In this document: positions 34,309 to 45,816 of the stretch, one piece after another
Layout of the letters: each line of letters begins with the position of its first letter
Numbering within the stretch: position 1 is the stretch's first letter
Origin: Saussurea involucrata
Lineage: Eukaryota; Streptophyta; Magnoliopsida; Asterales; Asteraceae
Length of the DNA stretch: 64,000 bases
Assembly (NCBI GenBank): GCA_033807775.1
Contig: CM066325.1
Location: 15,743,301-15,807,300 of the forward strand
Reading direction: 5' to 3'
Position numbers and translations under genes: made by a program
The notes under the pieces: generated by a model
What the model was told of the DNA's origin: nothing
Database searches by the model: none
Seen by the model: only the letters and a program-made list of their open reading frames with translations

Positions 34309-34660
34309 ATTCATTTTCTCTCCTATGTAAGTTCGTGTTTTCGATCGACTTTCGAGAAGATTGCAAAAGGGATAATACAATGGGAGTCGTGGGTTGATAA
34401 TCCAATCATGTTATCTTTCTCCATGTAACCTCTTCGATGGTTTCTTCCCTCACTTTTGCTTTGGGTCTATCTTTTGACTTTTCGATTTGGTGCAGTTCCT
34501 TGGCTTTCTACCTTGTTTTGTTGTGTTTCATTGTTTTTTGGGTGCTCGACTATTGTTTCTGGCCTTTTTCTAGCTCTTTTCTTAACTGCATCTCGTAGTT
34601 GTTTTCATTGAGCATGCTATGTACTATTATATGTTTTTAAAATAAACTAACTATAAAAAT
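34309..34660 (+). other. LINE-like 3' end, right of element A
   Basis: T-rich, gene-free sequence continuing the LINE remnant interrupted at 10519, resembling a plant LINE 3' untranslated region. Assigned mainly by position. No poly(A) tail or target duplication was identified. Confidence 0.3.
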
Positions 34661-35018
34661 TGTAATATTAATATAATAATGATGCAAATTTACAGAAAAC
34701 ATTCAAGACAATCAGTTTTAGCTAACTTTAAAATAAACAAATTTTCAAATCATAGATGATGTCGACCAACATCCATTTCTAAGTTTCTAACAGCAATTTC
34801 TAATTAATTTCTAAGGAATTTTTATTTGTCATGTAATGTTTCTAATTAAGAATTATAGTGATTATAGGAATGATTTTTTAATAGGAAATTGGTTTTGGTA
34901 ATTGTTAATGTTACATCAATATTTTTTACTGATTTGACAGTGAATAATTTAAAAAATTATAGGGTACAATTTTATAATAAAAATTGTTTTATATCATATC
35001 ATGCTTTGTGATTCTTTA
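34661..35018. other. AT-rich sequence, nothing recognised
   Basis: No ORF or repeat signature. It ends in the TTA target site of the next element. Confidence 0.6.
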
Positions 35019-37011
35019 GACTATCAGCATCCAACCCCATCTAACCCACACTTTTTCACTGCCACATCAGCGGCACATCATTTTTTCCTTCCAACTCATT
35101 CTAACCCACAAACCCCCACATCCATCCCACACCACCATCCCATCTTTTATTTATTTTTATTTTTATTTTTATTTTTGTTACCATTAATTTAAATAATTAA
35201 TATTTTATAAGTAATTTGTAATAATATATAATATTATAATTTATAAATCAAACTAATATTTTAACCTTGCATAATAAATTCTAAAAAAAATTAAAAATAC
35301 ATAAATTTCAATTAAAAATACTACTCGTTGCCTTGGCTGTTGTGTCTTGGAAGCCGTGAAATGTGTTCGATTAAATCCGCCCGAAGGTTATGATGTGTTT
35401 CTCGGCGTCGGACTTCTAACACGTTAGCGTCATATTGTTGGTCGCTAATCTCTTCGTCGTCCTCCTCATCAACTTGATTAGCGTTTTCATCGAAACGATA
35501 AATCGCGTTACCTTCGTCTTCCAATATCATATTGTGTAATATGATGCAAGCGTACATTACTTTTTGTATTTTATTCGGGTGCCACAATTTTGCTGGGTGT
35601 TGTATTATGTGCCAGCGTTGTTTTAGCACACCAAAACAACGTTCTACATCCTTCCTTGCCGCTTCTTGCGCGGCTTTAAACCTTAATCGTCTTTGATCCA
35701 GAGGGCATTGGAATGATTTCACAAAGGTAGCCCATTCGGGGTATATCCCATCTGCAAGATAGTAGCCGTGTTTGTATTGTACTCCGTTTACTTGAAACGG
35801 GCACTGCGGTGCTTTCCCGTTGTGTACATCGTTAAATAACGGCGACTGGTTTAGCACATTTAGGTCGTTGTTGGACCCGGCAACCCCGAAGTATGCATGC
35901 CAAATCCAAAGATCCTGTGATGCCACTGCCTCTAGCATAATAGTCGGCCGACCATGATCACCTCTGACGTACTGCCCGCGCCATGCAGTTGGGCAGTTGT
36001 CCCAATCCCAATGCATACAATCTATGCTTCCTAACATGCCGGGAAACCCGTGCCTAGTTTCATGTGCGGCGTATAAACGTTGAATATCATCATAAGAAGG
36101 TTTACGTAAGTAACGCTTACCATAAAGATTGACGATACATTTGCTGAACTTTTGTATGCATAAACGTGCAGTTGACTCCGCCATCTTCAAGTACTCATCA
36201 AAGCCGTCAGCGGATATCCCATACGCCATTTGCCGAATTGCCGAGGTACACTTTTGCAAAGGAGATAACCCTTTTTTGCCTCTAGCATCCCAGCCCTGTT
36301 GAAAATATTTATACTCTCGCTCAAGATCCTCCACTATTCGTAGGAATAGTCGTCTGCTCATGCGGAACCGTCTCCTAAACAACTCGTCACTGTAATTACA
36401 GTTTTCCGCAAAATAATCTGCAAAAAGTCGGTCGTGTGCAGCTTCACGATCTCTAACTTGATCCGGTCCCCTCCGTCTCCGTCTTGGAGGCGAACTTGAT
36501 TCTTCATCTTGATCGAAAAGCCTTTCTACAACATTGGTTATTAATCCACGAAAAATATCGTAATCCATTTGACGATACGCGGGTAGATTAATTTCCCCGT
36601 CCGACGATGACGAAGACGACTCATAAATTTCCGACGAGTTCACTGATGAAGAAGACATTTTGTTTTTGTAGTAGAGAAAAGTTTGAGAGATTGAGAGAAA
36701 ATTTAGTGGTGTGAAAAAATAAGTGGGGAAGATGGGAGAGATTGAGAGTAAATTTGTTTTTGTGAAAAAATAAATAGGTTAATATTAGTATTTATAGGAT
36801 ATAAATAATTATAAATTTTTTTTAACTCCAACGTATATATTTCAACGGCTCAAAATGTAAAAAATAAAAAAATAAAAAATTGAAGACCCAACCCCAGCTG
36901 GGTTGCCCAACCCCAGCCGGCTCCATCCCACGCCAACCCGGTGGGGAGCGATGGTGTTCCATCCAACCCAAGCCAACCCCAGCCAACCCATGGGTACCGA
37001 TGCGGATAGTC
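35019..37011 (-). mobile_element. H1: PIF/Harbinger transposon with transposase only, TSD TTA
   Basis: The terminal repeats GACTATCAGCATCC and GATGCGGATAGTC (complementary with one mismatch) are flanked by TTA at 35016-35018 and 37012-37014. The 1993-bp element encodes only the transposase. The Myb-like second gene usual for autonomous plant Harbingers is absent. Confidence 0.93.
35321..36658 (-). CDS. PIF/Harbinger DDE transposase (HARBI1/ALP1-like, 445 aa)
   Basis: Nuclear enzyme that cuts and pastes Harbinger elements at TTA sites. The N-terminus is Ser/Asp-rich (1-60) with an Arg-rich stretch PPRRRRRGP. Then comes a helix-turn-helix-like region (FRRRFRMSRRLFLRIVEDLE, 94-113) and the DDE nuclease: D213 in GSIDCMHW, D303 in YYLADGIYP and E339 in KDVERCFGVLKQRW. 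The C-terminus is acidic (DEEDDEEISD). The length fits plant family members and the single frame is uninterrupted, so it may be active. It is probably helped by a Myb-like partner such as the one at 48242-49559. A domesticated ALP1-type host gene is less likely because intact TIRs and TSD surround it. Confidence 0.95.
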   Translation of the reverse strand: MSSSSVNSSEIYESSSSSSDGEINLPAYRQMDYDIFRGLITNVVERLFDQDEESSSPPRRRRRGPDQVRDREAAHDRLFADYFAENCNYSDELFRRRFRMSRRLFLRIVEDLEREYKYFQQGWDARGKKGLSPLQKCTSAIRQMAYGISADGFDEYLKMAESTARLCIQKFSKCIVNLYGKRYLRKPSYDDIQRLYAAHETRHGFPGMLGSIDCMHWDWDNCPTAWRGQYVRGDHGRPTIMLEAVASQDLWIWHAYFGVAGSNNDLNVLNQSPLFNDVHNGKAPQCPFQVNGVQYKHGYYLADGIYPEWATFVKSFQCPLDQRRLRFKAAQEAARKDVERCFGVLKQRWHIIQHPAKLWHPNKIQKVMYACIILHNMILEDEGNAIYRFDENANQVDEEDDEEISDQQYDANVLEVRRRETHHNLRADLIEHISRLPRHNSQGNE

Positions 37012-37014
37012 TTA

Positions 37015-38195
37015 TGGAGTATGTTTATGAAAATTGTTTGAATAATTTTTTTTGGTTATAAAAAAGACAAATAGTCTGATTGTTAATTAATATTGATATA
37101 ACTACTTTATGTATTAAGTTATAAATTAACATTATATTCGATTTTATGATAAAGTTAACATTATATTCGTCAATTTGATGATATATGTAACACATGATTT
37201 TCGGGATTCTTTTTATGATTAATGGCATTTATCAAATGGTGTTTAAGGTGATAATTATGATGATTTTATATAATTATCATATTAGGGTGGTTGGAGATCG
37301 TTTCGAGCATAAAAAACAAAAGATATCACAAGATCAGAGGCTAATGCGACTTTTCATGCGGGTTTACCTGCATGAAACCCGCATTAGGGTTTGTCTTTGG
37401 GATCCGGTTGACTTTCATGCGACTTTACCCACATGAAACTCGCATTAGCATCTATCAACTAGAAGGTCATATGTTGGAGGGGTTTTCCTCATTTTCTTCA
37501 CCCCAATACTTCCCACTTCATTTTCTCTCTAGTTTGACTTCTTAGAGTGATTGAGTTGATTTTGATATCTTGGAGTTGCATTCTTGGTGGATTCATTAGT
37601 ATTTTGATTAAGGTAATCTTTCCATCTCTCCCTCAAAAAAACTAGGGTTTTAGTGTTCTTCATCCTCTTTCCCATTTCTTCCTATTTTGATGTAACCTTC
37701 TGAGTATTTATGGTAGAGGAAACCTTGTGGAAGCTTTGAAGCTAAGAGATCTCATGTCTTCAACAATACAAACAAGGTAGTAAAGAAAAGCTAAATAATA
37801 TAATATGTTAATTAAAATAATTTAAAATCTATTATTTTATATATACTATAAATTTTAAATTTGTTAAAACAGATTTAAAAAAAAATCTCAATTAACTTAT
37901 GATTTTAAATACACGTTATATATAATATGAAAAAATAACAGAATAATAACTACAAAAAAATTAATAACTAAAATATATAGATTAATATTAAAAATTAAAA
38001 ATTAATATCAACATATAATTAAAAATTAGTTAATAATTTTCAATTAATATTAATTAATAATAAATAAATAAATTTTAATAAATAATAAATAATATTAATG
38101 AGTACATAATTAAAAAAATCATTTTTTTTCTTTATAGACTTCTTTAAATAACTTATTAAAAATCTAGTTTATATTCATGGAAACATATATTTAAA

Positions 38196-38230
<35 letters not shown>

Positions 38231-39798
38231 GGTATGGAAAAGATGGGTGAATGTGAAAATAAGGGAAAATGGTAAAAGAGAGGTGGGGTTGGATGGTCAC
38301 AGACCAAACAGTACTGTGTGCAGTAACAGTTGTACAGAAACCATAGAAGGCTTTCCATAAAAGACATGCAAATGCAAACGCTCCTTTGTTTCACTCTCTT
38401 TTGTCTTCTCCCCTTCTCCTGACAATTCACAAGACCACCCTCTCTCTTATCATCTGTTCTCATCCTTTCAAAATTTAATTTAACTACTACTATATATTTT
38501 CTTTATAATTATATATATTATATATATATGTATATTTCATGTGGATTAATGTACCATGTATTTAAATGTTATAAATTAATCATTCTTGGTACAATTTGTT
38601 TAATTTAAATATGCTATATTTCAAAATAAGAATGCAATTTATTTTTATTTTAATGATCGAGTAGTTTGTCGTACAACTCAATGTTTACAATGTAGTAAAA
38701 AAAAATGGCTTCATAAGACGTCTAAATGCCTAATTACTCTAATAAAATGTTTATGACTAAAATTTATAGAACCAAACAAAAAGCATCCAATTTAAAAGTT
38801 TTATAGAATGTTTATAGAACTTTTTTTTACGTTTTAACAATTTTTAGGACATTTTTAAGATAAAATGTCGTATTAGCTATTTATATGACACTCTTAGAAC
38901 ACTTCTAAAAAATGTCTTACAAAATGGTTAATACGGCATTTGATTTTAAAACGTCCTAACAAACTTGTTAAAATGTCCATAAATATCTTGTAAATTGTAA
39001 CGCTTTTAAATAAAACAAATTTAGATTGGTGATTTGGTCCAATAAGTTTAAGTTTTGTATAGACATTCTAGGTGTCCTATAAAATTGATTTTTAATTTTC
39101 TAGAGTGCATCATGTATTTCAAAAAAAATATTGAGTTTATTTTATGAATTTTAAACGTAAATTTTGGCGTAACAAGCTGAAAGTTTGAATTTTTATAGAT
39201 TATAGATTAATAGGTCCTATTTAACACATAATAAATTATTTTTAAGAGTTTTTTTATATAATCAAAATACTTTATTATATACTAATGATATATGAATCCA
39301 CTTATATAATATATACTATGAAATATAAAATTTTGTTGTAAATAACAAAAAAAAAAATCAGATGCTTTAAAAATAAATAATTTTACTTAATTTATTCTAT
39401 TAAATTCATTTTATATTTTTTTGGTCCTGAAATCCTATACATTTTAGTGATTTTGTAATTGATATTTTATTTAATAGTATTTGAAATATTAAGTGTGTAA
39501 ATAGTAAATAGATAATCCTATTTAATTAAATATATTTTTATTTCTTTATTTTAGATGAGCTAAATGTCAAGAAAATAAATAAACGTTTCTACTCATATGT
39601 AAGTAAACATTTAGCAAAAAAATATAATGGCCGTCGTAAAAAGAAACTTAAAAGGTTGTTAAAATTGTCGTGATGCATTGTGACAGAAATCCGTCACTAA
39701 AAGTAAATTGTCCAAAAACATGTACCCGAAAGCATCGCTAAATACAATCCCCCGATTCTGATTAAGAACTACATCGTCCGACGACTACTCCGTCTCTC
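37015..39798. other. Gene-free AT-rich region between H1 and the IDD gene
   Basis: It contains a palindromic patch at 37341-37447 (ATGCGGGTTT paired with AAACCCGCAT), followed by sequence with an LTR-leader look. An (AAT)n microsatellite lies near 38200-38230. Around 38750-39000 and 39620-39710 there are short repeated motifs of the AACGTCCTAA and CCGTCACTAAAA kind that could be subterminal repeats of a decayed DNA transposon. No gene is supported. Confidence 0.5.
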
Positions 39799-41748
39799 TT
39801 ATTCACAATTCCGATTGAATTGACTGAATCCCATTGTCGAAGAAGCGAACTTGCTTAGCTCTTGTTGTAAGTTAAACGATACACTCCTTTCGTTTCTTGC
39901 GCCGCCCAGAAAATCCCTCGTTAAATCGCCGTCGCCGCCATACTCATTGCCGCCGGTTCCTTTGCTTGGTGTTGCTCCGTCGCCAGCCGCCGTCATCATC
40001 ATCAGTCTGTCACCGTTTCTAGGGCTCGATAAGCTGGAGAGCGTTGTACTCATGAGCCCAAATCCGGTGTCGTTTCCACCGGAAACTCCGGTATTATTTG
40101 TGCTTCTTGTTGACCCCATTTGAGCTGCCTTCTGTAGAAGAGCGGTGGCGGACATGTTAGCCACCGGGGGCGGGGGCAGAGTTGAACAAAGAAGGTTGTT
40201 TTGAGTGGTGGAACCGCCGTAATTATACATCGAGTTCATCTGCTGCATTTCTTTTTGGTTTTCTTCTTCCTCTTTTAAAGATAACCCTTGTGGTAATCCA
40301 TTATATCTACTCAACCAACTCACCATTTCTGATGGTAACATTCCGCCATTGTTGTAGTTCGAGCTCGACGACCCCAGAAAAGTTGAATTGTTAGGGTTTT
40401 CGAGATGAGGATTGTTGGCATTGTGGTCTAACCAAATCGGCAATCTTGGTTTTCCTCCATTGACATCTAGATTATTATTACCTTCTAAACCACCACCAAA
40501 CACACCTTGATGAAACTGTGCATCACCACCACCGCCACCGGCATTCATCATCATCAATTCGTTCCGAAAGCTCAGATTCGTCATGCTTGGAACCACCGGA
40601 AGTGATGTCATTCTTGAATTTTCTTCCATTAAAGCATCACAAAATGCTCTATGTGTTATGAAGCTATCCTTCCTGTTTTTTTAAGTATATAATATTTATA
40701 TATGTCAAATGCAACAAATAAACTCACACACCCTGAAGAGGTTTAGAAGAAAACCTCAAAAAAACAGAAAAGTGAGGAACACATAGGTGGCCCTTCATTG
40801 GGACGGTATGTACTTGTGCATGTTACAAATTACTTGTATGTACAAGTACATACCGTCCAGATGAAGGGCTACCAGGTGTTCTTCATGAGTTTTCCGTTTT
40901 TTCTGAGGTTTTTCCCTGAACCTGACCCTAACCCCTAACGTCCTAGGAAGCGAAAGACTCTGATACCGCTAGGCTAAAGGCCCTTTGTTTATCCTTCCTA
41001 TTATAACATACAGAAACATGCAAATCTATATATACACATATATATATACATATCGAATCTGGATGTAAAGTAAAAAAATCTTGAATTTATTGAATAATGT
41101 GTATACCTGGAAAAGAGCGTTCCACAATCACATTTGTACTCTCTGGTGCCGCAAATCTTGCTATGAGCTTTCCAATCTGACTGAACTGCGTACTTCTTGG
41201 AACACTTTTCGCATTTCCATTTCTTTTCTCCATGTTTCCGACTGAAATGTTTCTTAACTCCGGTGAGATCTCCGAGAGCTCGAGAAGGGTCATGATGAAC
41301 ACAGCTTATTTCTGGGCATATGTAAACTTTCTTCTTTATCACTTCGTTTTTGTTTCTTTGTTTAAGCTTCCATGGCAAGTTGTGTCCTCTTCTATGAAGC
41401 TGCAAATTCTGGTCTCTTTGAAAACCCTTATTACATATCTCGCATACGAATCGGTTTGTAGCCATTAGAGAAGTTGGAGATAACGCTATCACCTCAGCAT
41501 CTGGATCTATATATATTTGATAATATATAATTAATCAAACTCATGATTTAATTAATAAAAGTATATATACATTGAATAACAACGTTAATTAACGAAGAAG
41601 ATGTGGTGTTACCTGGATTGCCGGCCTGGTTACGTTTTCGTTTACCTGAAGCTGATGAATTAGGGTTAGGGTTAGGGTTTGGGATGGGGTCGTGGATGAA
41701 GGAGGTGAGGGAAGAAGGTGGCGATGAAAACCCATCACCAGACATCAT
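39799..41748 (-). CDS. INDETERMINATE-domain (IDD) C2H2 zinc-finger transcription factor, 3 exons, 469 aa
   Basis: The only ordinary host gene seen. Exons (minus): 41748-41613, 41506-41107, 40672-39799, with introns of 106 and 434 bp and GT-AG ends. Joined length is 1410 nt. Nuclear signal KRKR at 36-39. The ID domain has four fingers: C67/C70/H83/H87, C109/C114/H132/H137, C144/C147/H160/C164 (CCHC) and C171/C173/H186/C190 (CCHC). The C-terminus has the family motifs ALLQKAAQMGS (about 356) and LTRDFLG (429). IDD proteins bind DNA and partner GRAS regulators in root patterning, sugar or hormone responses. The exact paralogue is not resolved. The first of two adjacent ATGs was chosen (MMSGDGFSS start common in the family). 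The intron 2 acceptor is disturbed by a SINE. Confidence 0.95.
40675..40989 (-). mobile_element. SINE inserted over the 3' splice site of IDD intron 2
   Basis: Same SINE family as 47383-47521 and 56192-56335 (shared head AAAGGGCCTTTAGCCTAGCGG and 3' end ...ATATACTT then A-run). TATCCTTCCT repeats at 40665-40674 and 40990-40999. On the gene strand each copy reads AGGAAGGATA, the intron-exon junction itself. A foldback element is nested in the SINE. Confidence 0.9.
40731..40925. mobile_element. Foldback MITE nested in the intronic SINE
   Basis: Long inverted arms (AACAGAAAAGTGAGG...ACACATAGGTGGCCCTTCAT against their complement at 40860-40915) surround GGACGGTATGTACTTG and its mirror. A relative lies at 54272-54502. 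It interrupts the SINE where the other copies are continuous. Confidence 0.7.
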
Positions 41749-42299
41749 TTTTGTTGAATCTTGAATAAGAAAAACAACAAATTAAGGTAAGTGATGATGA
41801 GCAATAGAAGATCTGTTAATTACTAATAAATTATACAGATGAACATTAGCAGAGATGAAGATGCTGATTGATGTGTTCTTCAGATATCATTTTCATGGAG
41901 TCTTGGAAAAAAAAACACCAAAAAAGTGGTGAGTGATGAACAACAAAACGCTAGCAAAATACAAACAGATGAAGATGAGAAAGAAGAAGATCGATGAGGA
42001 TATATGGCTGTAATTCAAGTGTTCTTCAAAGATGAAGAAAACCCATAAGCAGATATCATTTTCGTTGATTCTTGAAGAAGAAAAACGACAGAAAATGATT
42101 AAAAAAAGCTTCTAAGTAGTAACAAATTAATAGAGATATGAGCTGATGAAGATGATGATGATGGGTGTAACTTTGTTCAAACATGAAGAGAATCCATAAC
42201 TACATATATCATTTTTGTCGATTCTTGAAGAAAAATAGACTAAATTAAAAGAAGTTGTAACTAAATATATACAGATCAATCATGAAGATAGGATGATGA

Positions 42300-42333
<34 letters not shown>

Positions 42334-42365
42334 GGTGTAACTCATCAACTGATGTTCTTCAGATT
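41749..42365 (-). repeat. IDD 5' leader made of degenerate copies of its own start region
   Basis: The ATG context AAAATGATATCTG recurs on the minus strand with ATGs at 41888-41890, 42057-42059 and 42210-42212, spaced 142, 169 and 153 bp from each other and from the true start at 41746-41748. Downstream text (CTTGAAGAAGAAAAAC on the plus strand) repeats as well. A (GAT)n run lies at 42297-42340. The copies create upstream ATGs. Confidence 0.7.
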
Positions 42366-42544
42366 AAGATGAAGAAATTAAACCAGAGAAAGAAAGAAAG
42401 AAAGAAGAGGGATGGATTTTTCTTGAATTGTGAATCAAGTTGTGAGACAGCTGATGTTCGTCTTTTTGCCTTTGTTTGAATCATATATATCGTAGAGAAA
42501 AAAACACACACATGATAGCTACTCCAAAAGAGAATATTTCTGTT

Positions 42545-42546
<2 letters not shown>

Positions 42547-42578
<32 letters not shown>

Positions 42579-42622
42579 CCACACACACACACCCACACAC
42601 ACATACACACACTAAAAACACA
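42547..42622. repeat. (CT)n-(CA)n compound microsatellite upstream of IDD
   Basis: CT repeats run directly into CACACACCC-type repeats. It probably lies in the promoter or 5' leader of the IDD gene. Confidence 0.9.
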
Positions 42623-42760
42623 CACACAAAGATAGAGAGAAATGGAAGTGAGCCTTATCTTGCACGGTTTCCATGTCCAGTAGGCCATCCATGGACTCAA
42701 TTTGACCACATCTTTTTAGGTCCGATTATTGTATCTTCAAAATACATAAATATATACTTA

Positions 42761-43441
42761 CATCTCTAATAATTATGTTATTTAGAAAAATTAATAAATT
42801 TTTTTCAACAATATATAGGTATAGTAAAGCATTTTCAACAATTCTCTATGTATTTTCTAAAATAAACTATTAAAAGTCAAAATCTAAAAAAATCAACTTC
42901 AACTTCAATAGTTGTTCTATTTATAGGGTGTGGCATTGAGTTTATTATTAAAATAATCAATAAATTATTGAAATATTATTTCTCTCCTAAACATTTTATT
43001 TATTGATGAAAAGATTATAATATTATTTTTATTTATTAAACAGTGATTTAATTTTTTTTAGCTAATTAGAGATTTTTATCTTCTCACTATTCTTTTCTCT
43101 ATTTTAGCATACAATATAGTATAGTTGTTTGGAGCAAGAAAAATGCCTTTAAAACGACTAAAAATTCTATTTAGCATTGTTGTTGGAAAAGCTCTTAAAC
43201 TCTTCTCTAAAATATCAAAAACTAGGCAAGAGAAAGGAGGAATCTTCAAATTTAAAAAGAAATTAAAAAAATATAGCATACATGTTAAAGCATCTCTAAT
43301 AACTATGCTATTTTTAGAAAAAATTGTAAATTGAGAAAAGTTTACTCCAAAAACTATGCTAAACTCCGGTCTAAAATAGAAAAAAAAAATGAAAAAATCT
43401 CCAAAGTTAAACAAAAAAACATAACATAATTATTAGAGATG
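42761..43441. mobile_element. MITE-like inverted-repeat element
   Basis: CATCTCTAATAATTATGTTA at 42761 is matched by its complement ending 43441, with further partial inverted copies inside. No clear target duplication. Confidence 0.55.
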
Positions 43442-44332
43442 CTTTTAACCTTCCAACTCTCTGATTCTTACTATTAATTTTAAGCATTAGTTATTGATGA
43501 CTAAACAACTAAAAATACTGTATTTTTTAACACACACCAAAATGGTAGGTGTTCTATTTTTTTTGGAGGAAAATTAATCACAATTCGCAAAAACTAGGTT
43601 CACAATTCTCAATAACACAAAAAACGAATTTGATTGATTTTTCTAATTCTTTTTCGTATATTGCGGAACTAGACCTAGATCCGCAATTGCGAATCTGTGT
43701 CATTTTTTTAAAGAAAAATCGATCAGATTCGTATGTTTTTGTGTTTTTGACCCGTGGACCTAGAAATTGCGGACATTGTGTTATTTTGGTAAATGTGGAA
43801 GATATGTGGCTAAGAGATAAAACAAAATGTATAAAATAACTATTTCAATTAAATTTTTCTTTTTTGGATAGAGCAAATACAGTTTTATTATTTACTAAGT
43901 TTAGAAAATACAAATATTTTCTCATATCTTTTTCTAATAATTTTATAAATAAAAATCACTTTGGGGTCATTTAGAACATTCACATTTTACTGGTTATTCA
44001 AATTATCTATGATTTTAATGTCATAAAAGTATTTTTAACATATTTAAAATGTTCGACTTAACTGTTCTATTTCCATACATGTTGTATATATGTATACATA
44101 GAACATGCAAATTACTGTGTCTAAATCTTCCATATCTATAAAGTCTATAAGTCTAACCAGTATATTATTTGTTCGGCTAAGAACAATATTGATGAGTAAT
44201 AACAATAACAATAACAACATACAAGTAATTTTAATTTTCAAATTGGTACATGCATGGATTGTTATAAAAGAAAAAGGAAAACCTGAAACAAATAATTTTA
44301 TAGTTATTATAGTCACAATATTTATTTATTAA
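43442..44332. other. AT-rich intergenic sequence, nothing recognised
   Basis: Short open frames are low complexity. No family or repeat signature. Confidence 0.5.
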
Positions 44333-44521
44333 ACCACAAGGGATGTGGCATACTGGTTAAGGCCATAGGGATATGGTGGAATATCCCATTTGCCCAGGGT
44401 CCGAATCCAGTCGTACACAACTTGTGGCCATTGAGGTTTAATCAGAGCTGATGTCTTACAGTCATAAATTGCCAATAGATTAGTCTAGACATAGCTTAGG
44501 ACACTCTTCCAAAAAAAAAAA
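44333..44521 (+). mobile_element. tRNA-derived SINE, TSD TTATTTATTAA
   Basis: The head resembles a tRNA gene: A-box-like TGGCATACTGGTTAAGG near 44346 and B-box-like GGGTCCGAATCC at 44398. It ends in an A run (44510-44520). The 11-bp duplication lies at 44322-44332 and 44522-44532. Different family from the three minus-strand SINEs. Confidence 0.9.
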
Positions 44522-44532
44522 TTATTTATTAA

Positions 44533-45816
44533 TTTGATGGTATTTAACATGTTTTCTAAAAGTAATATTGTTTTCTAAGTCTATGAGTTCAAATTCCTAT
44601 TTCTTGTTGCTCATCCATAAAATTAAGTTGCATGCCACAAAAAACTGAAAGAAATAATTTTTTCATTATTTAAAGATATATAGTTAAAACATTTAATTTA
44701 TTGTCACAAATTACTAAGCACAAATATTTGTTTTGTTTATTAATATTATCAATCTAATTTTTAAGAATATTTTCTCCTATATTTTGCTAAACATTAAAAA
44801 ATACTTTACATACTAGTATTATTCTATATGTATATACCATTAATAAAATAAATAAATAGAATTAGTTTAAGAAAAGAATGATGGTTAGGTTAAACTTCAT
44901 AGTCAATCAATTAGTCACTAATTTAATATTAATATTATGAGCATGTTAAATATTTAACAATTCCATCACTAAAGTTAGGGATGGTCACTCGTTTATAATA
45001 AAATAACATTTTTAAAAGACTACTTTTAATATTTGGATTCTAATGAGTCGAATAAATAAAATTGATTAAATAATTTAATTACTGGTTTTGAAATAAATAA
45101 AAATTAGATATATCAAATGAGCCATAGGCCACACGTCGTGTTTGTAACCCAACTTGTTGTTTTTTAACGGTAAAAGTTTAATGTATTACAAAATGCTAGA
45201 AGTCTACCTGCGTAATAAAGCACGATATATGTCGATTTTAATGTTCTAATTTATTTTAATGTGTGATTTTAAAAAAACGGTCATGTATTTTTATAAATTT
45301 GTTTAAAGAATAACGTTTTTAAGTAGTTCATGATTTGAGTATTTTAAAGTGGTTAGAGATAAAGATTAATTAATAATAGTCCACGATTTAAGGATTTGAA
45401 GGTTGTTAGAGATAACCAAACAGTTTGTACAAACTTTGCAAACCAATCTTAGTCGTTCATCAAGTCTAATAAATATTTGATTTTATTGTGTTTTCTAATC
45501 TAAAGTCATGATCGTAATTAATGAACCTATCATATTCCATATATATGTCAATCCTAATTAATGAATCATGATAAATGTCCATAAATATATCTATTGTTTC
45601 CTAATATAGTGGTTTGCAAACTTTGTACAAACTGTTTGGTTTGCAAATGAAACGCACCCTAATCAAGTAATTAGCATTAAAAGTGGTACATAAAGTTTTA
45701 TTAGTTGTTTTTAAGAGATTTTAAGTAATTAACATTAAATAGCGGTACATGAAGCTTACGGAATTGTTTTTAAGAGTTTTTTATAAATGTTTAATATAGT
45801 ATAGATAAGAAATTTA
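44533..45816. other. AT-rich intergenic sequence with a 31-bp inverted repeat
   Basis: ACCAAACAGTTTGTACAAAC at 45416 is matched by its near-perfect complement ending 45640, then GCACCCTAA. This looks like the remains of another GGGTGCGTTT-ended MITE whose left terminus is lost. Otherwise nothing recognised. Confidence 0.5.

Noticed and set aside
39851..40394. Plus-strand ORFs opposite IDD exon 3
   Set aside because: Antisense shadows of the Asn/Gly/Ser-rich C-terminal region.
44346..44412. tRNA gene
   Set aside because: A- and B-box-like sequence is present, but it is followed by a SINE body, an A tail and an 11-bp target duplication, and no cloverleaf is evident.
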